This document shows, in pieces, positions 1 through 10,004 of a DNA stretch of 64,000 nt (positions within the stretch are counted from its first letter, which is position 1; each line of letters begins with the position of its first letter). The stretch lies in contig NC_015953.1 in NCBI RefSeq assembly GCF_000177195.2, forward strand, positions 5,642,001-5,706,000, read 5' to 3'. Made by a program: the position numbers and the translations under genes. Below the pieces are notes generated by a model. The model made no database searches and was not told the origin of the DNA. It saw only the letters and a list, made by a program, of their open reading frames with translations. Source of the stretch: Streptomyces sp. SirexAA-E. Lineage in GTDB: Bacteria; Actinomycetota; Actinomycetes; Streptomycetales; Streptomycetaceae.

Positions 1-3000
1 CCGTCCACGACCGGACCCGCCACACCGGGATCAGCAAGTTCGACCTGACGTTCTCGCTCACCGAGGCGGCCCCGGCCCCCGGCGCCCCGGCCGGGCTCGG
101 CGGATACCTGGAGTACGCCACCGACGTCTTCGACGCCGGCACCGCCCGCGCCCTGTGCGACCGCTTCGCCCGCGTCCTCACCCTTGCCGTCACCGACCCC
201 GGCCGGACGCTCGGCGACCTCGACCCGCTCGCGCCGGGCGAGCGGGACCGCCTCCTGGCCCAGGGACGCGGCGCCGCGCTGCCCCGCCGCGTCCCCTCCG
301 TCCCGGAGGCGGTGCGGGAGCAGGCCGCCCGCACACCGCATCTGACCGCCGTGCGCGACGCGCACACGAGCCTCACCTACGCCGCGCTCGACGCCCGCGC
401 CGACGCCCTCGCCCAGGCCCTGCGCGAGCGGGGCGCAGGCCGGGAGGACCGGGTGGCCGTCGCCGCGCCCCCGTCCGTGGACACCGTCGTGGCCATGCTG
501 GCCGTGCTGCGGGCCGGGGCCGCCTACCTGCCCGTCGACCCGGAGTACCCGCCCGCCCGCATCCGGCACATGCTCGACGACGCCCGGCCCGTGCTGCTGC
601 TCACCACCACGGACGTCCACGCGGACCTGCCCCCCTGCGACGTACCGTGGCTGGCCCTCGACGCCCTCGGCGCGCTCGACGACACGGACACGCTCCCGGC
701 CGGTTCCGCCGCGCCCCGCCCGGCGGACCCCGCGTACGTCATCTACACCTCCGGCTCCACCGGCCGTCCCAAGGGCGTGGTCGTGCCGCACGGCGCCCTG
801 GCCGGTCATATGGCCTGGATGGCACGTCACCTCGCCGTCACCCCGGACGACCGGGTCCTCGCCCGCACCTCCACCAGCTTCGACGCCTCCGTGTGGGAGC
901 TGTGGCTCCCGCTGATGCACGGCGCCCAGGTCTGTGTGCTGCCGCACGGCGCCAACCGCGAACCGGACGCACTGGTCTCCTGGATGAGCCGGTACGGCGT
1001 CACCGTCGCCCAGTTCGTGCCCTCCCACCTGAACCTCGTCCTCTCCTCGGCGCCGGACGCCGCACGGCCGTCCGCCCTGCGCGCCGTCCTGTGCGGCGGC
1101 GAACCGCTGCCGCGCGCCCTCGCCGACGACGTCGCTCGCCGGTGGGGTGCCGAGGTGCACAACCTGTACGGGCCGACCGAGGCGACGATCGACGCGACCG
1201 TCCACCGCGCCCCCGGCCCGGAAGCGGGCGGTCCCGCCGGCGCCCCGTCCGAGACCGTGCCGATCGGCCGCCCGGTCGACGGCATGCGCGGTTACGTCCT
1301 CGACGACCGGCTGCGGCCCGTACCCCCGGGTGTCACCGGCGAGTTGTACCTCTCGGGCCCCAACCTGGCCCGCAGCTACCTGAACCGACCGGGCCTGACC
1401 GCGGCACGGTTCGTCGCCGACCCGTTCGACGGCGCCGGTTCCCGCATGTACCGCACGGGCGACCTCGTACGGTGGAACGGGCAGGGGCTGCTCGACTACG
1501 TGGCCCGCGCCGACGACCAGGTCAAACTGCGCGGCTTCCGCATCGAACTGGGCGAGGTCGAGGCGGCGCTCCTGGCGCGCCCCGGTGTCACGGCCGCCTG
1601 TGCGGTGATCCGCGAGGACGTACCCGGCCGGCGCGAACTCGTCGCCTACGCCACCGGCGACCCGGCCCCGCGCCCCACGGCCCTCCGCGACGCCCTCGCC
1701 GAGACCCTGCCGCACCACATGGTCCCCGGTGCCGTCGTCGTCCTGGAGCGTCTCCCGCTCCTGCCCAGCGGCAAGGTGGACCGGCGGGCCCTGCCCGAGC
1801 CGGAACGGGACACCGGCGCGCCCGGCGGAGCAGGGAGGGGCTCCCTCCAGGAGGACCTGCTCGCCGGTGTCTTCGCCGACGTCCTGCACCGCCCCCTGGC
1901 CGGCCCGCACGACAGCTTCTTCGACCTCGGCGGCCACTCGCTCCTCGCGATGCGCGTCGTCAGCCGGGTCCGCGCCCTCCTGGGGGCCGAGATCGCGGTG
2001 CGCACCCTCTTCGAGCACCCCACCGCGGCCGGTCTCGCCCGTGTCCTCGACGCCTCGGGACGGGCCCGCCCGCCGATCGCCGCCGCGGTGCGACGGCCCG
2101 ACCCGCTGCCGCTGTCCTACGCCCAGCAGCGCCTGTGGTTCCTCAACCGGCTCGAAGGACCCGGCTCCGCCTACAACATCCCGCTCGTCCTGGAACTCGA
2201 CGGCGCCCTGGACACCCACGCCCTGCGGCAGGCGCTGCGCGACGTCGTCGAGCGGCACGAGGCGCTGCGCACCCTCTTCCCCGAACGAGACGGCGTCCCC
2301 CACCAGGTGGTGCTGCCGGCCGACGCGGCCACGCCCCGGCTGCCGGTCGTGGGCACGGCCCCCGCCGATCTGGAGGCGGTGGTCCTGGACGCCGTGCGCG
2401 AGCCGTTCGACATCGTCGAGGACCTGCCGCTACGGGCCCTGCTGCTGCGCTCCGCACCCGCCCACCACGTCCTGGTGCTCGTCCTGCACCACATCGCGGG
2501 CGACGGCTGGTCACTCGCCCCGCTCGCCCGCCACCTCGGCGACGCCTACCGGGCCCGTATCGAGGGGCGGGCACCCGAACCGGCGGCCGTCTCCCCGCTC
2601 CAGTACGCCGACTACACCCTGTGGCAGCACGAGGTGCTGGGGGACGGGCTCGCGCCGCAGAGCCTGCTGCGGCGGCAACTCGACCACTGGCACACCGCCC
2701 TGGAGGGCATGCCCGGGCTGACCGAGCTGCCGCTGGACCGGCCGCGTCCGGTCGCCGCGGATCCGCGAGGAGCCGTCCACACCTTCGGACTCCCGCCCGG
2801 GCTGTACGCCCGGCTGCTGGACCTGGCGAGGGAGTCGGGCAGCACCCTGTTCATGGTGCTCCAGGCGGCGGTGGCCACCGTGCTGCACCGGCACGGCGCG
2901 GGGGACGACATCCCGCTCGGCTCGCCCGTCGCCGGGCGCACGGACGAGGCGCTGGAGGACCTGGTCGGGTTCTTCGTCAACACCCTCGTCCTGCGCACCG

Positions 3001-6000
3001 ACCTCTCCGGCAATCCCACCTTCCGCGAACTCCTCGCGCGGGTGCGCGAGTTCGACCTCGCCGCCTACGCGCACCAGGACGTGCCCTTCGAGCGTCTGGT
3101 GGAGAGCCTCAACCCCGTCCGGGCGCGCGACCACCACCCGCTGTTCCAGGTCATGCTGGTCCTGCAGAACCAGGAGACGGCCCGCCCCGATCTGCCGGGC
3201 CTCACGGTCGAGGACCGGCTCGTCCACAACGGCCTGAGCAAGTTCGACCTCACCTTCGCCTTCACCGAGGAGCCGGGCGAGGACGGCCTCGCCGGGCTCA
3301 CCGCCGGGATCGAGTACGCCACGGCCCTCTTCGACCGGACCACCGTCGAAACCGTCGCCGACCGTCTCGTGCGCCTCCTGGAACAGGTGGCCGCCGATCC
3401 CGGTCTGCCCCTGGCCGGCTACGACGTGATGACACCGGGCGAACGGGCCCGCGTCACGCACCGGGGGACCGGCGCCCCCCTGCCCGCGACCGCCGTGGAG
3501 GCCACGCTGCCCGCGCTCTTCGCGGCCCAGGCGCACCGCACGCCGCACGCCGCGGCCGTCACCGCCGACGGCACCACCCTCAGCTACGCCGAGCTCGACC
3601 GGATCTCCGAGGGCCTCGCCCACTGCCTCGCGGGCCTCGGCGTCGGCCCCGAGTCCGGCGTCGGGGTGCTGCTCGGCCGGTCGCCGGCCGTGGTGTCGGT
3701 GTCGCTCGGCACCGTCCGCGCGGCGGGCGCCTACGTCCCGCTGGACGCGCGCTGGCCCACGGAGCGGCTCGACCAGGTAGCGGGGGTGGCCGACGTACGG
3801 GTCCTCGTCGTCGACGAGGACGCCGCCGCCTCGCCGTGGGTGGCCTCGGCCGCCGGCCGCAGACCGGTGGTGGTCGTGGACCGGCTCGGCCGGGTCCTGC
3901 GGGGCGCGCCCGGACAGCCGGTCCGCCCGGCCGCCGTGCCGGGCCCCCGCGCCCTCGCCTACGTGATGTTCACCTCCGGCTCGACCGGTCTGCCCAAGGG
4001 CGTCGGGGTCACGCACGCCGACGTGGCCGCGCTCACGGCGGACGCCGCCTGGCGCGGGGGCGCCGCCGAGGCGGTGCTGATGCACTCGGCGTACGTCTTC
4101 GACGCCTCCACCTTCGAGATCTGGGCCCCGCTCCTGAACGGCGGCCGCGTCGTGGTCGCACCCGAGGGCGTCCTGGAGGCCCGTGTCCTCGGCGACGCCG
4201 TCCACGAGCACGGGGTGACCGCCGTCTTCCTGACGACCGCCCTGTTCAACGTGATCGCCGAGACCGATCCGGGCGCCTTCGCCGGTCTCCGACTGGTCTG
4301 CGCCGGGGGCGAGCTCGCCTCCCCGGACGCGATGCAGCGGGTCGCGGGCTCCGCCCCCGGGGTGCGCGTCCTGCACGTCTACGGGCCCACCGAGACCACC
4401 ACCTTCGCCACCCGGCACGAGGTCGCGGCCGACCTGCCGGCGGGCCCGCCGCCGGTCGGGCGCCCCCTGGACGGGATGCGCGCCTACGTCCTCGACGGAT
4501 CCCTGGGTCCCGTGCCGCCCGGCGTCGTGGGCGAGCTGTACCTCGCCGGACACGGAGTGGCACGCGGGTACACCGGGCTTCCGGGACTGACCGCCACCCG
4601 CTTCGTGGCCGACCCGTTCGACCCGGCGGGCGGACGCATGTACCGCACCGGCGACCTCGTCCGGTGGACCCACGACGGCGAGATCGCCTACGTCGCCCGC
4701 GCCGACGGCCAGGTGAAGCTGCGCGGCTACCGCATCGAACTCGGCGAGATCGAGGGGGTGCTGGCCTGCTGCGACGGTGTCGCCGACTCCTTCGCCGTCG
4801 TACGCGAGGACGTCCCCGGCGACCGCCGGCTCGTCGCCTACGTGGTTCCCGCGGCCGGGGCCCGGCCCGAGCCGGCAGAGCTCGCCCGGGCCGTCGGCCG
4901 GTCCCTGCCCGCCTACATGGTCCCCTCCGCCTTCGTGCTGCTCGACGCTCTGCCGCTGACCGTCAACGGCAAGGTCGACCGGCATGCCCTGCCCGAGCCC
5001 GGGCAGCACGCGCCGGCCCGTGGACGCGGAGCCCGTACCGCCCGCGAGGAGCTCCTGTGCGGACTCTTCGCCGACGTGCTCGGCCTCGACGGGGCGGGGA
5101 CCGACGACGACTTCTTCGCCCTGGGCGGCCACTCGCTGCTCGCCACCCGCCTCGCCGCGCGGATCCGTACCGTCCTCGGGGTGGAGGTCCAGGTGAAGGC
5201 CCTCTTCGAGCACCCCACACCGGCCGCTCTCGCCGCAGCGCTGGACGGGGCCGAGGAGGCCAGGACCCGGCTGGAACGCGTCGCCGTGCGCCCCGATCCG
5301 CTGCCGCTGTCCTTCGCCCAGCAGCGGCTGTGGTTCCTCGCCCGGCTGGAGGGGCCGAGCGCCACGTACAACGTGCCGCTCGTGCTCCGCCTGGACGGAC
5401 CGCTCGACGCGGGTGCCCTGGAGAGCGCCCTCGGCGACGTCATCGAACGCCACGAGAGCCTGCGCACCGTCTTCCCGGACACCGACGGAGTGGCCCGCCA
5501 GGCCGTCCGCGACGCCGAGGGCGCCGACCTCGACCTGACACCCCGCTACACCGAACCGGACCGCCTCGACGAGGTCCTGGCCACCGAGGTGGCGCACCCC
5601 TTCGACGTCGGCGCGGAACTCCCCGTACGGGCACGACTGCTGCGGCTCGGCGCCGAGGCGCACGTCCTCGTGCTGCTGGTCCACCACATCGCGGGCGACG
5701 GCTGGTCCCTCGCCCCGCTCGCCCGCGACCTGGGCGAGGCCTACCGGGCCCGTACCGAGGGCGAGGAGCCCTCCTGGACGGAACTCGCCGTCCAGTACGC
5801 CGACTACACCCTGTGGCAGCGTGCGCTGCTGGGCGACGAGGACGACCCGGCGAGCCGGGCCGCGCGGCAGCTGGACTTCTGGCGTACCGCCCTCGCCGGC
5901 GCCCCCGAACTGCTCGCACTGCCCTGCGACCGGCCACGGCCCGTCGTCACGGCCTACCGTGGCGACGCCTTCACCTTCCCCGTCGGCGCGGACACCCACC

Positions 6001-9000
6001 GGGCCCTCGCCCGGCTGGCCCACAGCCGCGGAAGCAGCCTCTTCATGGTGCTCCAGGCCGCCCTGTCGGTTCTCCTGTCCCGGCACGGCGCCGGTGAGGA
6101 CATCCCGCTCGGCACCGCCGTCGCCGGACGCACCGACGAGGCGCTCGACGACCTGGTGGGCTTCTTCGTCAACACCCTCGTCCTGCGCACCGACCTGACC
6201 GGAGACCCCACCTTCGGCGAAGTCGTCGAGCGCGTGAGGGACTTCGACCTCGCCGCCTACGCCCACCAGGACGTGCCGTTCGAGCGGCTGGTGGACCTGC
6301 TCAGCCCGGCCCGCGCCCAGAACCACCACCCGCTCTTCCAGACCATGCTCGTCCTCCAGAACCAGGCGGACACCACGATCGACCTGCCGGGTCTCACGGT
6401 GGCGGCACAGCCCGTGCACACCGGCATCAGCAAGTTCGACCTGACGTTCACCTTCACCGAGACCTTCGACGGCGCCGGCCGGCCCGCCGGCCTCGACGGC
6501 GTCCTGGAGTTCTCCACCGAGCTCTTCCTCCCCGCGACCGCACACGCGCTGGCCGACCGGCTGACCCGCCTGCTCGCCTCGCTCACCGCCGACCCCGACG
6601 TGCGGGTCCACTCCGTCGACGTCCTGGACCCGGCCGAGCGGCAGAGCCTGAGGAACGTCGCGGACGGCCGGGACCGGGCCGTGACCGCGCGCACGGCGCC
6701 CGAGGCGTTCCGTGCCCAGTGCGCCCGCACGCCCGGCGCCGTCGCCGTGCGGGCGACCGACCAGCACCTCACCTTCCGCGAACTCGACGCGCTCTCCGAC
6801 GACCTGGCGCACCATCTGCACAGCCGGGGGGTCCGCCGCGGTGACCTCGTCGCCCTCGGCCTGGAGGGCACCGCCGACCAGGCCGTCGCGATGCTCGCGG
6901 TGGCCAAGGCCGGGGCCGTCTGCCTCCCGCTCGACCTGGAGTACCCCGAGGCGCGGATCGCCTTCGTTCTCGACGACGCACGCCCGGCGCTGCTCCTGAC
7001 CCGGCGCGGGGCACGGGACGTCCCGTCCGTGCCCCGCCTGGAGCTCGACGACCGGGCCGCCTGGTCCACCGGACGCGCGGCGCCGCCCGCGGCCGCCCCC
7101 GACCCGCGCGACGCCGCGTACGTGATCTACACCTCGGGCTCCACCGGACGCCCCAAGGGCGTCGTCGTCACCCACGCCTCCCTGACCAACCACATGGCGT
7201 GGATGGCCGGGCACCTCGGCCTCACCGACGACGACCGGGTCCTCGCGCGCACCTCGCCCAGCTTCGACGCCTCGGTCTGGGAGACCTGGCTGCCGCTCCT
7301 GCACGGCGGCTCCACCTGCCCCGTGCCACCCGCCGCCAACCACGACCCCGCCCGCCTGCTGTCCCTCATGCGTGCGGCGGGCGTGACCCTCGCGCAGTTC
7401 GTGCCCTCGCACCTCTCGGTCGTCCTCGCCGAGACCGGCCCCGACGAGGCGCCCGCGTCACTGCGGGCCGTCCTGTGCGGCGGCGAACCCCTGCCCCGCT
7501 CCCTGGCCGCGCGCGCCGGGCGGGACTGGCGGGCCCAGGTGCACAACCTGTACGGGCCCACCGAGGCGACCATCGACACCGCCGCCCACCGCTACCGGCC
7601 CGAGGAGACGGACGCGTCGGCGGCGGACGGCGGCGTGCCGCTCGGCCTCCCCGTCGACAACACCCGCGCCTACGTCCTGGACGCGGGCCTGAGGCCGGTA
7701 CCGCCGGGCGTCACCGGTGAGCTCTACGTCGCGGGCGACGGCCTCGCGCGCGGCTACCTGGGCCGCCCCGGCCTCACCGCCGCACGGTTCGTCGCCGACC
7801 CGTACGGCCCTGCGGGGGACCGCATGTACCGCACCGGCGACCTGGTGCGGCGGGGCGCCGACGGACTGCTCAGCTACGTCTCCCGCGCCGACGACCAGGT
7901 CAAGCTGCACGGCTTCCGGATCGAGCTCGGCGAGATCGAGGCCGCCCTCACCGCGCTCGGCACCGTCACCTCGGCCTGTGCCCTCGTCCGCGAGGACCGG
8001 CCGGGCGAACGGCGCCTGGTCGCCTACATCGTCCCCGCCGAGCGGGGCGGTGCCGCGACCCCGTCCGACGCCGAGCTGCGCGCCCGGCTGACGTCGGCGC
8101 TGCCGCCGTACATGGTGCCGGCCGACTTCGTCACCCTGGACGCCCTGCCGCTGCTGCCCAACGGCAAGACCGACCGGCGGGCCCTGCCCGCTCCCGCGCG
8201 CCCCGACGCCACCCGGCCGGGCGGGCAGCCGCGCACCGAGGAGGAACGCGTCGTCCGTGACGTGTTCGCCTCCGTCCTCGGCGCCCCCGACGTCCGCACC
8301 GACGACGACTTCTTCGCGCTCGGCGGAGACAGCATCCTCTCCATCCAGCTCGTCAGCCGCGTCCGCAAGGCCGGTCTCGCCGTCACCCCGCGCGACGTCT
8401 TCGTCCACCGCACCCCCGAGGCCATCGCGGCCGTCGCCACCCCGCTCGACCAGGCCGCCACCGCGCGGACGGGGGAGGGAACCGGCGTGATGCCGCCGAC
8501 CCCCATCGCGGCCTGGCTCCTTCGGCGGCCCGGCCCCGTCGACGGCTACAACCAGTCCGGGGTGCTGCGCACACCCGCCGGTGCCGACGAGGAAACCCTC
8601 GTCGCGGCCCTTCAGCTCCTCATCGACCACCACGACATGCTCCGCCTGCGGGCCACCCGCCCGGCCGAGGGCGACCCGGTCCTCGAAGCGCTTCCGGCCG
8701 GTACCGTACGGGCCGACCGCCACCTCACCCGCCTCGACGTGGCGGGACTCCGCCCCGAAGAAGTCCGAGCCGCCCTCACCGAGGCCGGCGAGCAGGCCCG
8801 CAGGCGGCTGCGCCCCGCCCAGGGCGACGTAGTCGAGGCCGTCTGGTGCGACGCCGGACCGCACACCCGCGGGCGGCTGCTGCTCGTCGTGCACCACCTG
8901 GCCGTCGACGCCGTCTCCTGGCGCATCCTCGCCGACGACCTGGCGGCCGCCTGGCAGGCCGTCACCCACGGGCCGGGGGCACCGGCGCTGCCCCCGGTCC

Positions 9001-10004
9001 CCACGTTCTACCGACACTGGGCGCGGCTGCTCGCCGCCCAGGCGGGGGAGGCGGCGCGCGAGGCGGAACTCCCGCTCTGGGAAGCCGCGTCGAGAACACC
9101 CGACCCGCAGCTGGGCCACCGCCCGCTCGACCCGGGACGGGACACCGCCGACCGGACACGCACCCTGGTCACCCGGCTGCCTTCCGCGTGGACGAAGGAC
9201 CTGCTCACCACCGTCCCCACCGCCTTCCACGCCGGGGTCGACGACGTCCTGCTCACCGCCCTCGCCCTCGCGGTCCGCTCCTGGCGTGCGGAACGGACCG
9301 GGACGACCGGAGGCCACCTGCCGGGCGACACCGGAGTCCTCCTCGACCTGGAGGGCCACGGCCGCGAGCAGATCGCCGACCACCTCGACCTCTCCCGTAC
9401 GGTCGGCTGGTTCACCAGCCTCTACCCGGTCCGGCTCGACCCCGGGCCCGCCGACCCCCGTGATCCGTCACGCTTCGACACCGCGCAGGTCGAACGCGCC
9501 CTCAAGCGCGTCAAGGAGCACCTGCGGACCGTCCCCGACCACGGCGTCGGCTACGGGATGCTGCGCCACCTCAACCCGGCGACCCGCCCGCTGCTCGCCC
9601 CGGCGCCCCAGCCCCAGATCGGCTTCAACTACCTGGGCCGGTACGCCGCCCCGCCCGGCGCGGGAGCGGACGACGGGACCGACTGGGAGGTACTGCTCGA
9701 CGGCGGCGGGCCGCGCAGCCAGGACCCGGACATGCCCGTGCACCACGTCCTCGACATCAACGCGCACACCGAGGACCTGCCGGACGGTCCGAGCCTGGTG
9801 ACCCGCTGGACCTGGCCCGGCGAACTCCTGGCGGAGAGGGACGTCCAGGCCCTGGCCGACGCCTTCACCCGCGCCCTGCGCGCCGTCGCCGAACTCGCCG
9901 AACGGCCCGACGCGGGCGGCTGGACGCCGTCCGACCTTCCTCTGGTCTCGCTCAGCCAGACCCAGATCGACCGACTGCAGAACAAGTGGGGTGGACGCAA
10001 GTGA
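1..10004 (+). CDS. Non-ribosomal peptide synthetase, three modules ending in epimerase (5' partial)
   Basis: Frame is open from base 3; the gene begins outside the window. Domain order by nucleotide: end of a C domain (to ~270), A1 300-1790, T1 1840-2040 (LGGHSLL), C2 2095-3420 (HHIAGDGW), A2 3510-4980, T2 5040-5240, C3 5290-6630, A3 6690-8180, T3 8220-8430 and E 8490-9960. T3 carries LGGDSI, the form typical before epimerases, and E has HHLAVDAVSW. Aligning the A domains by eye to the GrsA pocket gives DAWQLGLIDK for A1 and A3 (close to published Gln codes) and DAFFCGVTFK for A2 (hydrophobic, Val/Ile-like, uncertain). The enzyme therefore adds Gln-like, hydrophobic and D-Gln-like residues, then hands over to the next synthetase. 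No thioesterase and no MbtH partner are in view. The stop overlaps the next start (GTGA), so the two are translationally coupled. The family call is secure; substrates are inference. Confidence 0.96.
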   Translation, partial: VHDRTRHTGISKFDLTFSLTEAAPAPGAPAGLGGYLEYATDVFDAGTARALCDRFARVLTLAVTDPGRTLGDLDPLAPGERDRLLAQGRGAALPRRVPSVPEAVREQAARTPHLTAVRDAHTSLTYAALDARADALAQALRERGAGREDRVAVAAPPSVDTVVAMLAVLRAGAAYLPVDPEYPPARIRHMLDDARPVLLLTTTDVHADLPPCDVPWLALDALGALDDTDTLPAGSAAPRPADPAYVIYTSGSTGRPKGVVVPHGALAGHMAWMARHLAVTPDDRVLARTSTSFDASVWELWLPLMHGAQVCVLPHGANREPDALVSWMSRYGVTVAQFVPSHLNLVLSSAPDAARPSALRAVLCGGEPLPRALADDVARRWGAEVHNLYGPTEATIDATVHRAPGPEAGGPAGAPSETVPIGRPVDGMRGYVLDDRLRPVPPGVTGELYLSGPNLARSYLNRPGLTAARFVADPFDGAGSRMYRTGDLVRWNGQGLLDYVARADDQVKLRGFRIELGEVEAALLARPGVTAACAVIREDVPGRRELVAYATGDPAPRPTALRDALAETLPHHMVPGAVVVLERLPLLPSGKVDRRALPEPERDTGAPGGAGRGSLQEDLLAGVFADVLHRPLAGPHDSFFDLGGHSLLAMRVVSRVRALLGAEIAVRTLFEHPTAAGLARVLDASGRARPPIAAAVRRPDPLPLSYAQQRLWFLNRLEGPGSAYNIPLVLELDGALDTHALRQALRDVVERHEALRTLFPERDGVPHQVVLPADAATPRLPVVGTAPADLEAVVLDAVREPFDIVEDLPLRALLLRSAPAHHVLVLVLHHIAGDGWSLAPLARHLGDAYRARIEGRAPEPAAVSPLQYADYTLWQHEVLGDGLAPQSLLRRQLDHWHTALEGMPGLTELPLDRPRPVAADPRGAVHTFGLPPGLYARLLDLARESGSTLFMVLQAAVATVLHRHGAGDDIPLGSPVAGRTDEALEDLVGFFVNTLVLRTDLSGNPTFRELLARVREFDLAAYAHQDVPFERLVESLNPVRARDHHPLFQVMLVLQNQETARPDLPGLTVEDRLVHNGLSKFDLTFAFTEEPGEDGLAGLTAGIEYATALFDRTTVETVADRLVRLLEQVAADPGLPLAGYDVMTPGERARVTHRGTGAPLPATAVEATLPALFAAQAHRTPHAAAVTADGTTLSYAELDRISEGLAHCLAGLGVGPESGVGVLLGRSPAVVSVSLGTVRAAGAYVPLDARWPTERLDQVAGVADVRVLVVDEDAAASPWVASAAGRRPVVVVDRLGRVLRGAPGQPVRPAAVPGPRALAYVMFTSGSTGLPKGVGVTHADVAALTADAAWRGGAAEAVLMHSAYVFDASTFEIWAPLLNGGRVVVAPEGVLEARVLGDAVHEHGVTAVFLTTALFNVIAETDPGAFAGLRLVCAGGELASPDAMQRVAGSAPGVRVLHVYGPTETTTFATRHEVAADLPAGPPPVGRPLDGMRAYVLDGSLGPVPPGVVGELYLAGHGVARGYTGLPGLTATRFVADPFDPAGGRMYRTGDLVRWTHDGEIAYVARADGQVKLRGYRIELGEIEGVLACCDGVADSFAVVREDVPGDRRLVAYVVPAAGARPEPAELARAVGRSLPAYMVPSAFVLLDALPLTVNGKVDRHALPEPGQHAPARGRGARTAREELLCGLFADVLGLDGAGTDDDFFALGGHSLLATRLAARIRTVLGVEVQVKALFEHPTPAALAAALDGAEEARTRLERVAVRPDPLPLSFAQQRLWFLARLEGPSATYNVPLVLRLDGPLDAGALESALGDVIERHESLRTVFPDTDGVARQAVRDAEGADLDLTPRYTEPDRLDEVLATEVAHPFDVGAELPVRARLLRLGAEAHVLVLLVHHIAGDGWSLAPLARDLGEAYRARTEGEEPSWTELAVQYADYTLWQRALLGDEDDPASRAARQLDFWRTALAGAPELLALPCDRPRPVVTAYRGDAFTFPVGADTHRALARLAHSRGSSLFMVLQAALSVLLSRHGAGEDIPLGTAVAGRTDEALDDLVGFFVNTLVLRTDLTGDPTFGEVVERVRDFDLAAYAHQDVPFERLVDLLSPARAQNHHPLFQTMLVLQNQADTTIDLPGLTVAAQPVHTGISKFDLTFTFTETFDGAGRPAGLDGVLEFSTELFLPATAHALADRLTRLLASLTADPDVRVHSVDVLDPAERQSLRNVADGRDRAVTARTAPEAFRAQCARTPGAVAVRATDQHLTFRELDALSDDLAHHLHSRGVRRGDLVALGLEGTADQAVAMLAVAKAGAVCLPLDLEYPEARIAFVLDDARPALLLTRRGARDVPSVPRLELDDRAAWSTGRAAPPAAAPDPRDAAYVIYTSGSTGRPKGVVVTHASLTNHMAWMAGHLGLTDDDRVLARTSPSFDASVWETWLPLLHGGSTCPVPPAANHDPARLLSLMRAAGVTLAQFVPSHLSVVLAETGPDEAPASLRAVLCGGEPLPRSLAARAGRDWRAQVHNLYGPTEATIDTAAHRYRPEETDASAADGGVPLGLPVDNTRAYVLDAGLRPVPPGVTGELYVAGDGLARGYLGRPGLTAARFVADPYGPAGDRMYRTGDLVRRGADGLLSYVSRADDQVKLHGFRIELGEIEAALTALGTVTSACALVREDRPGERRLVAYIVPAERGGAATPSDAELRARLTSALPPYMVPADFVTLDALPLLPNGKTDRRALPAPARPDATRPGGQPRTEEERVVRDVFASVLGAPDVRTDDDFFALGGDSILSIQLVSRVRKAGLAVTPRDVFVHRTPEAIAAVATPLDQAATARTGEGTGVMPPTPIAAWLLRRPGPVDGYNQSGVLRTPAGADEETLVAALQLLIDHHDMLRLRATRPAEGDPVLEALPAGTVRADRHLTRLDVAGLRPEEVRAALTEAGEQARRRLRPAQGDVVEAVWCDAGPHTRGRLLLVVHHLAVDAVSWRILADDLAAAWQAVTHGPGAPALPPVPTFYRHWARLLAAQAGEAAREAELPLWEAASRTPDPQLGHRPLDPGRDTADRTRTLVTRLPSAWTKDLLTTVPTAFHAGVDDVLLTALALAVRSWRAERTGTTGGHLPGDTGVLLDLEGHGREQIADHLDLSRTVGWFTSLYPVRLDPGPADPRDPSRFDTAQVERALKRVKEHLRTVPDHGVGYGMLRHLNPATRPLLAPAPQPQIGFNYLGRYAAPPGAGADDGTDWEVLLDGGGPRSQDPDMPVHHVLDINAHTEDLPDGPSLVTRWTWPGELLAERDVQALADAFTRALRAVAELAERPDAGGWTPSDLPLVSLSQTQIDRLQNKWGGRK

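Noticed and set aside
155..6097. 1980-codon plus-strand frame overlapping the NRPS
   Set aside because: Arg/Pro/Gly-rich shadow in the wrong phase; the NRPS frame carries all A, C and T motifs.
2511..7412. 4.9-kb open frame on the minus strand across the NRPS (1633 codons)
   Set aside because: It is Gly/Val/Arg/Glu-rich without any domain and is the complement of certain NRPS codons; an artefact of high third-position G+C.
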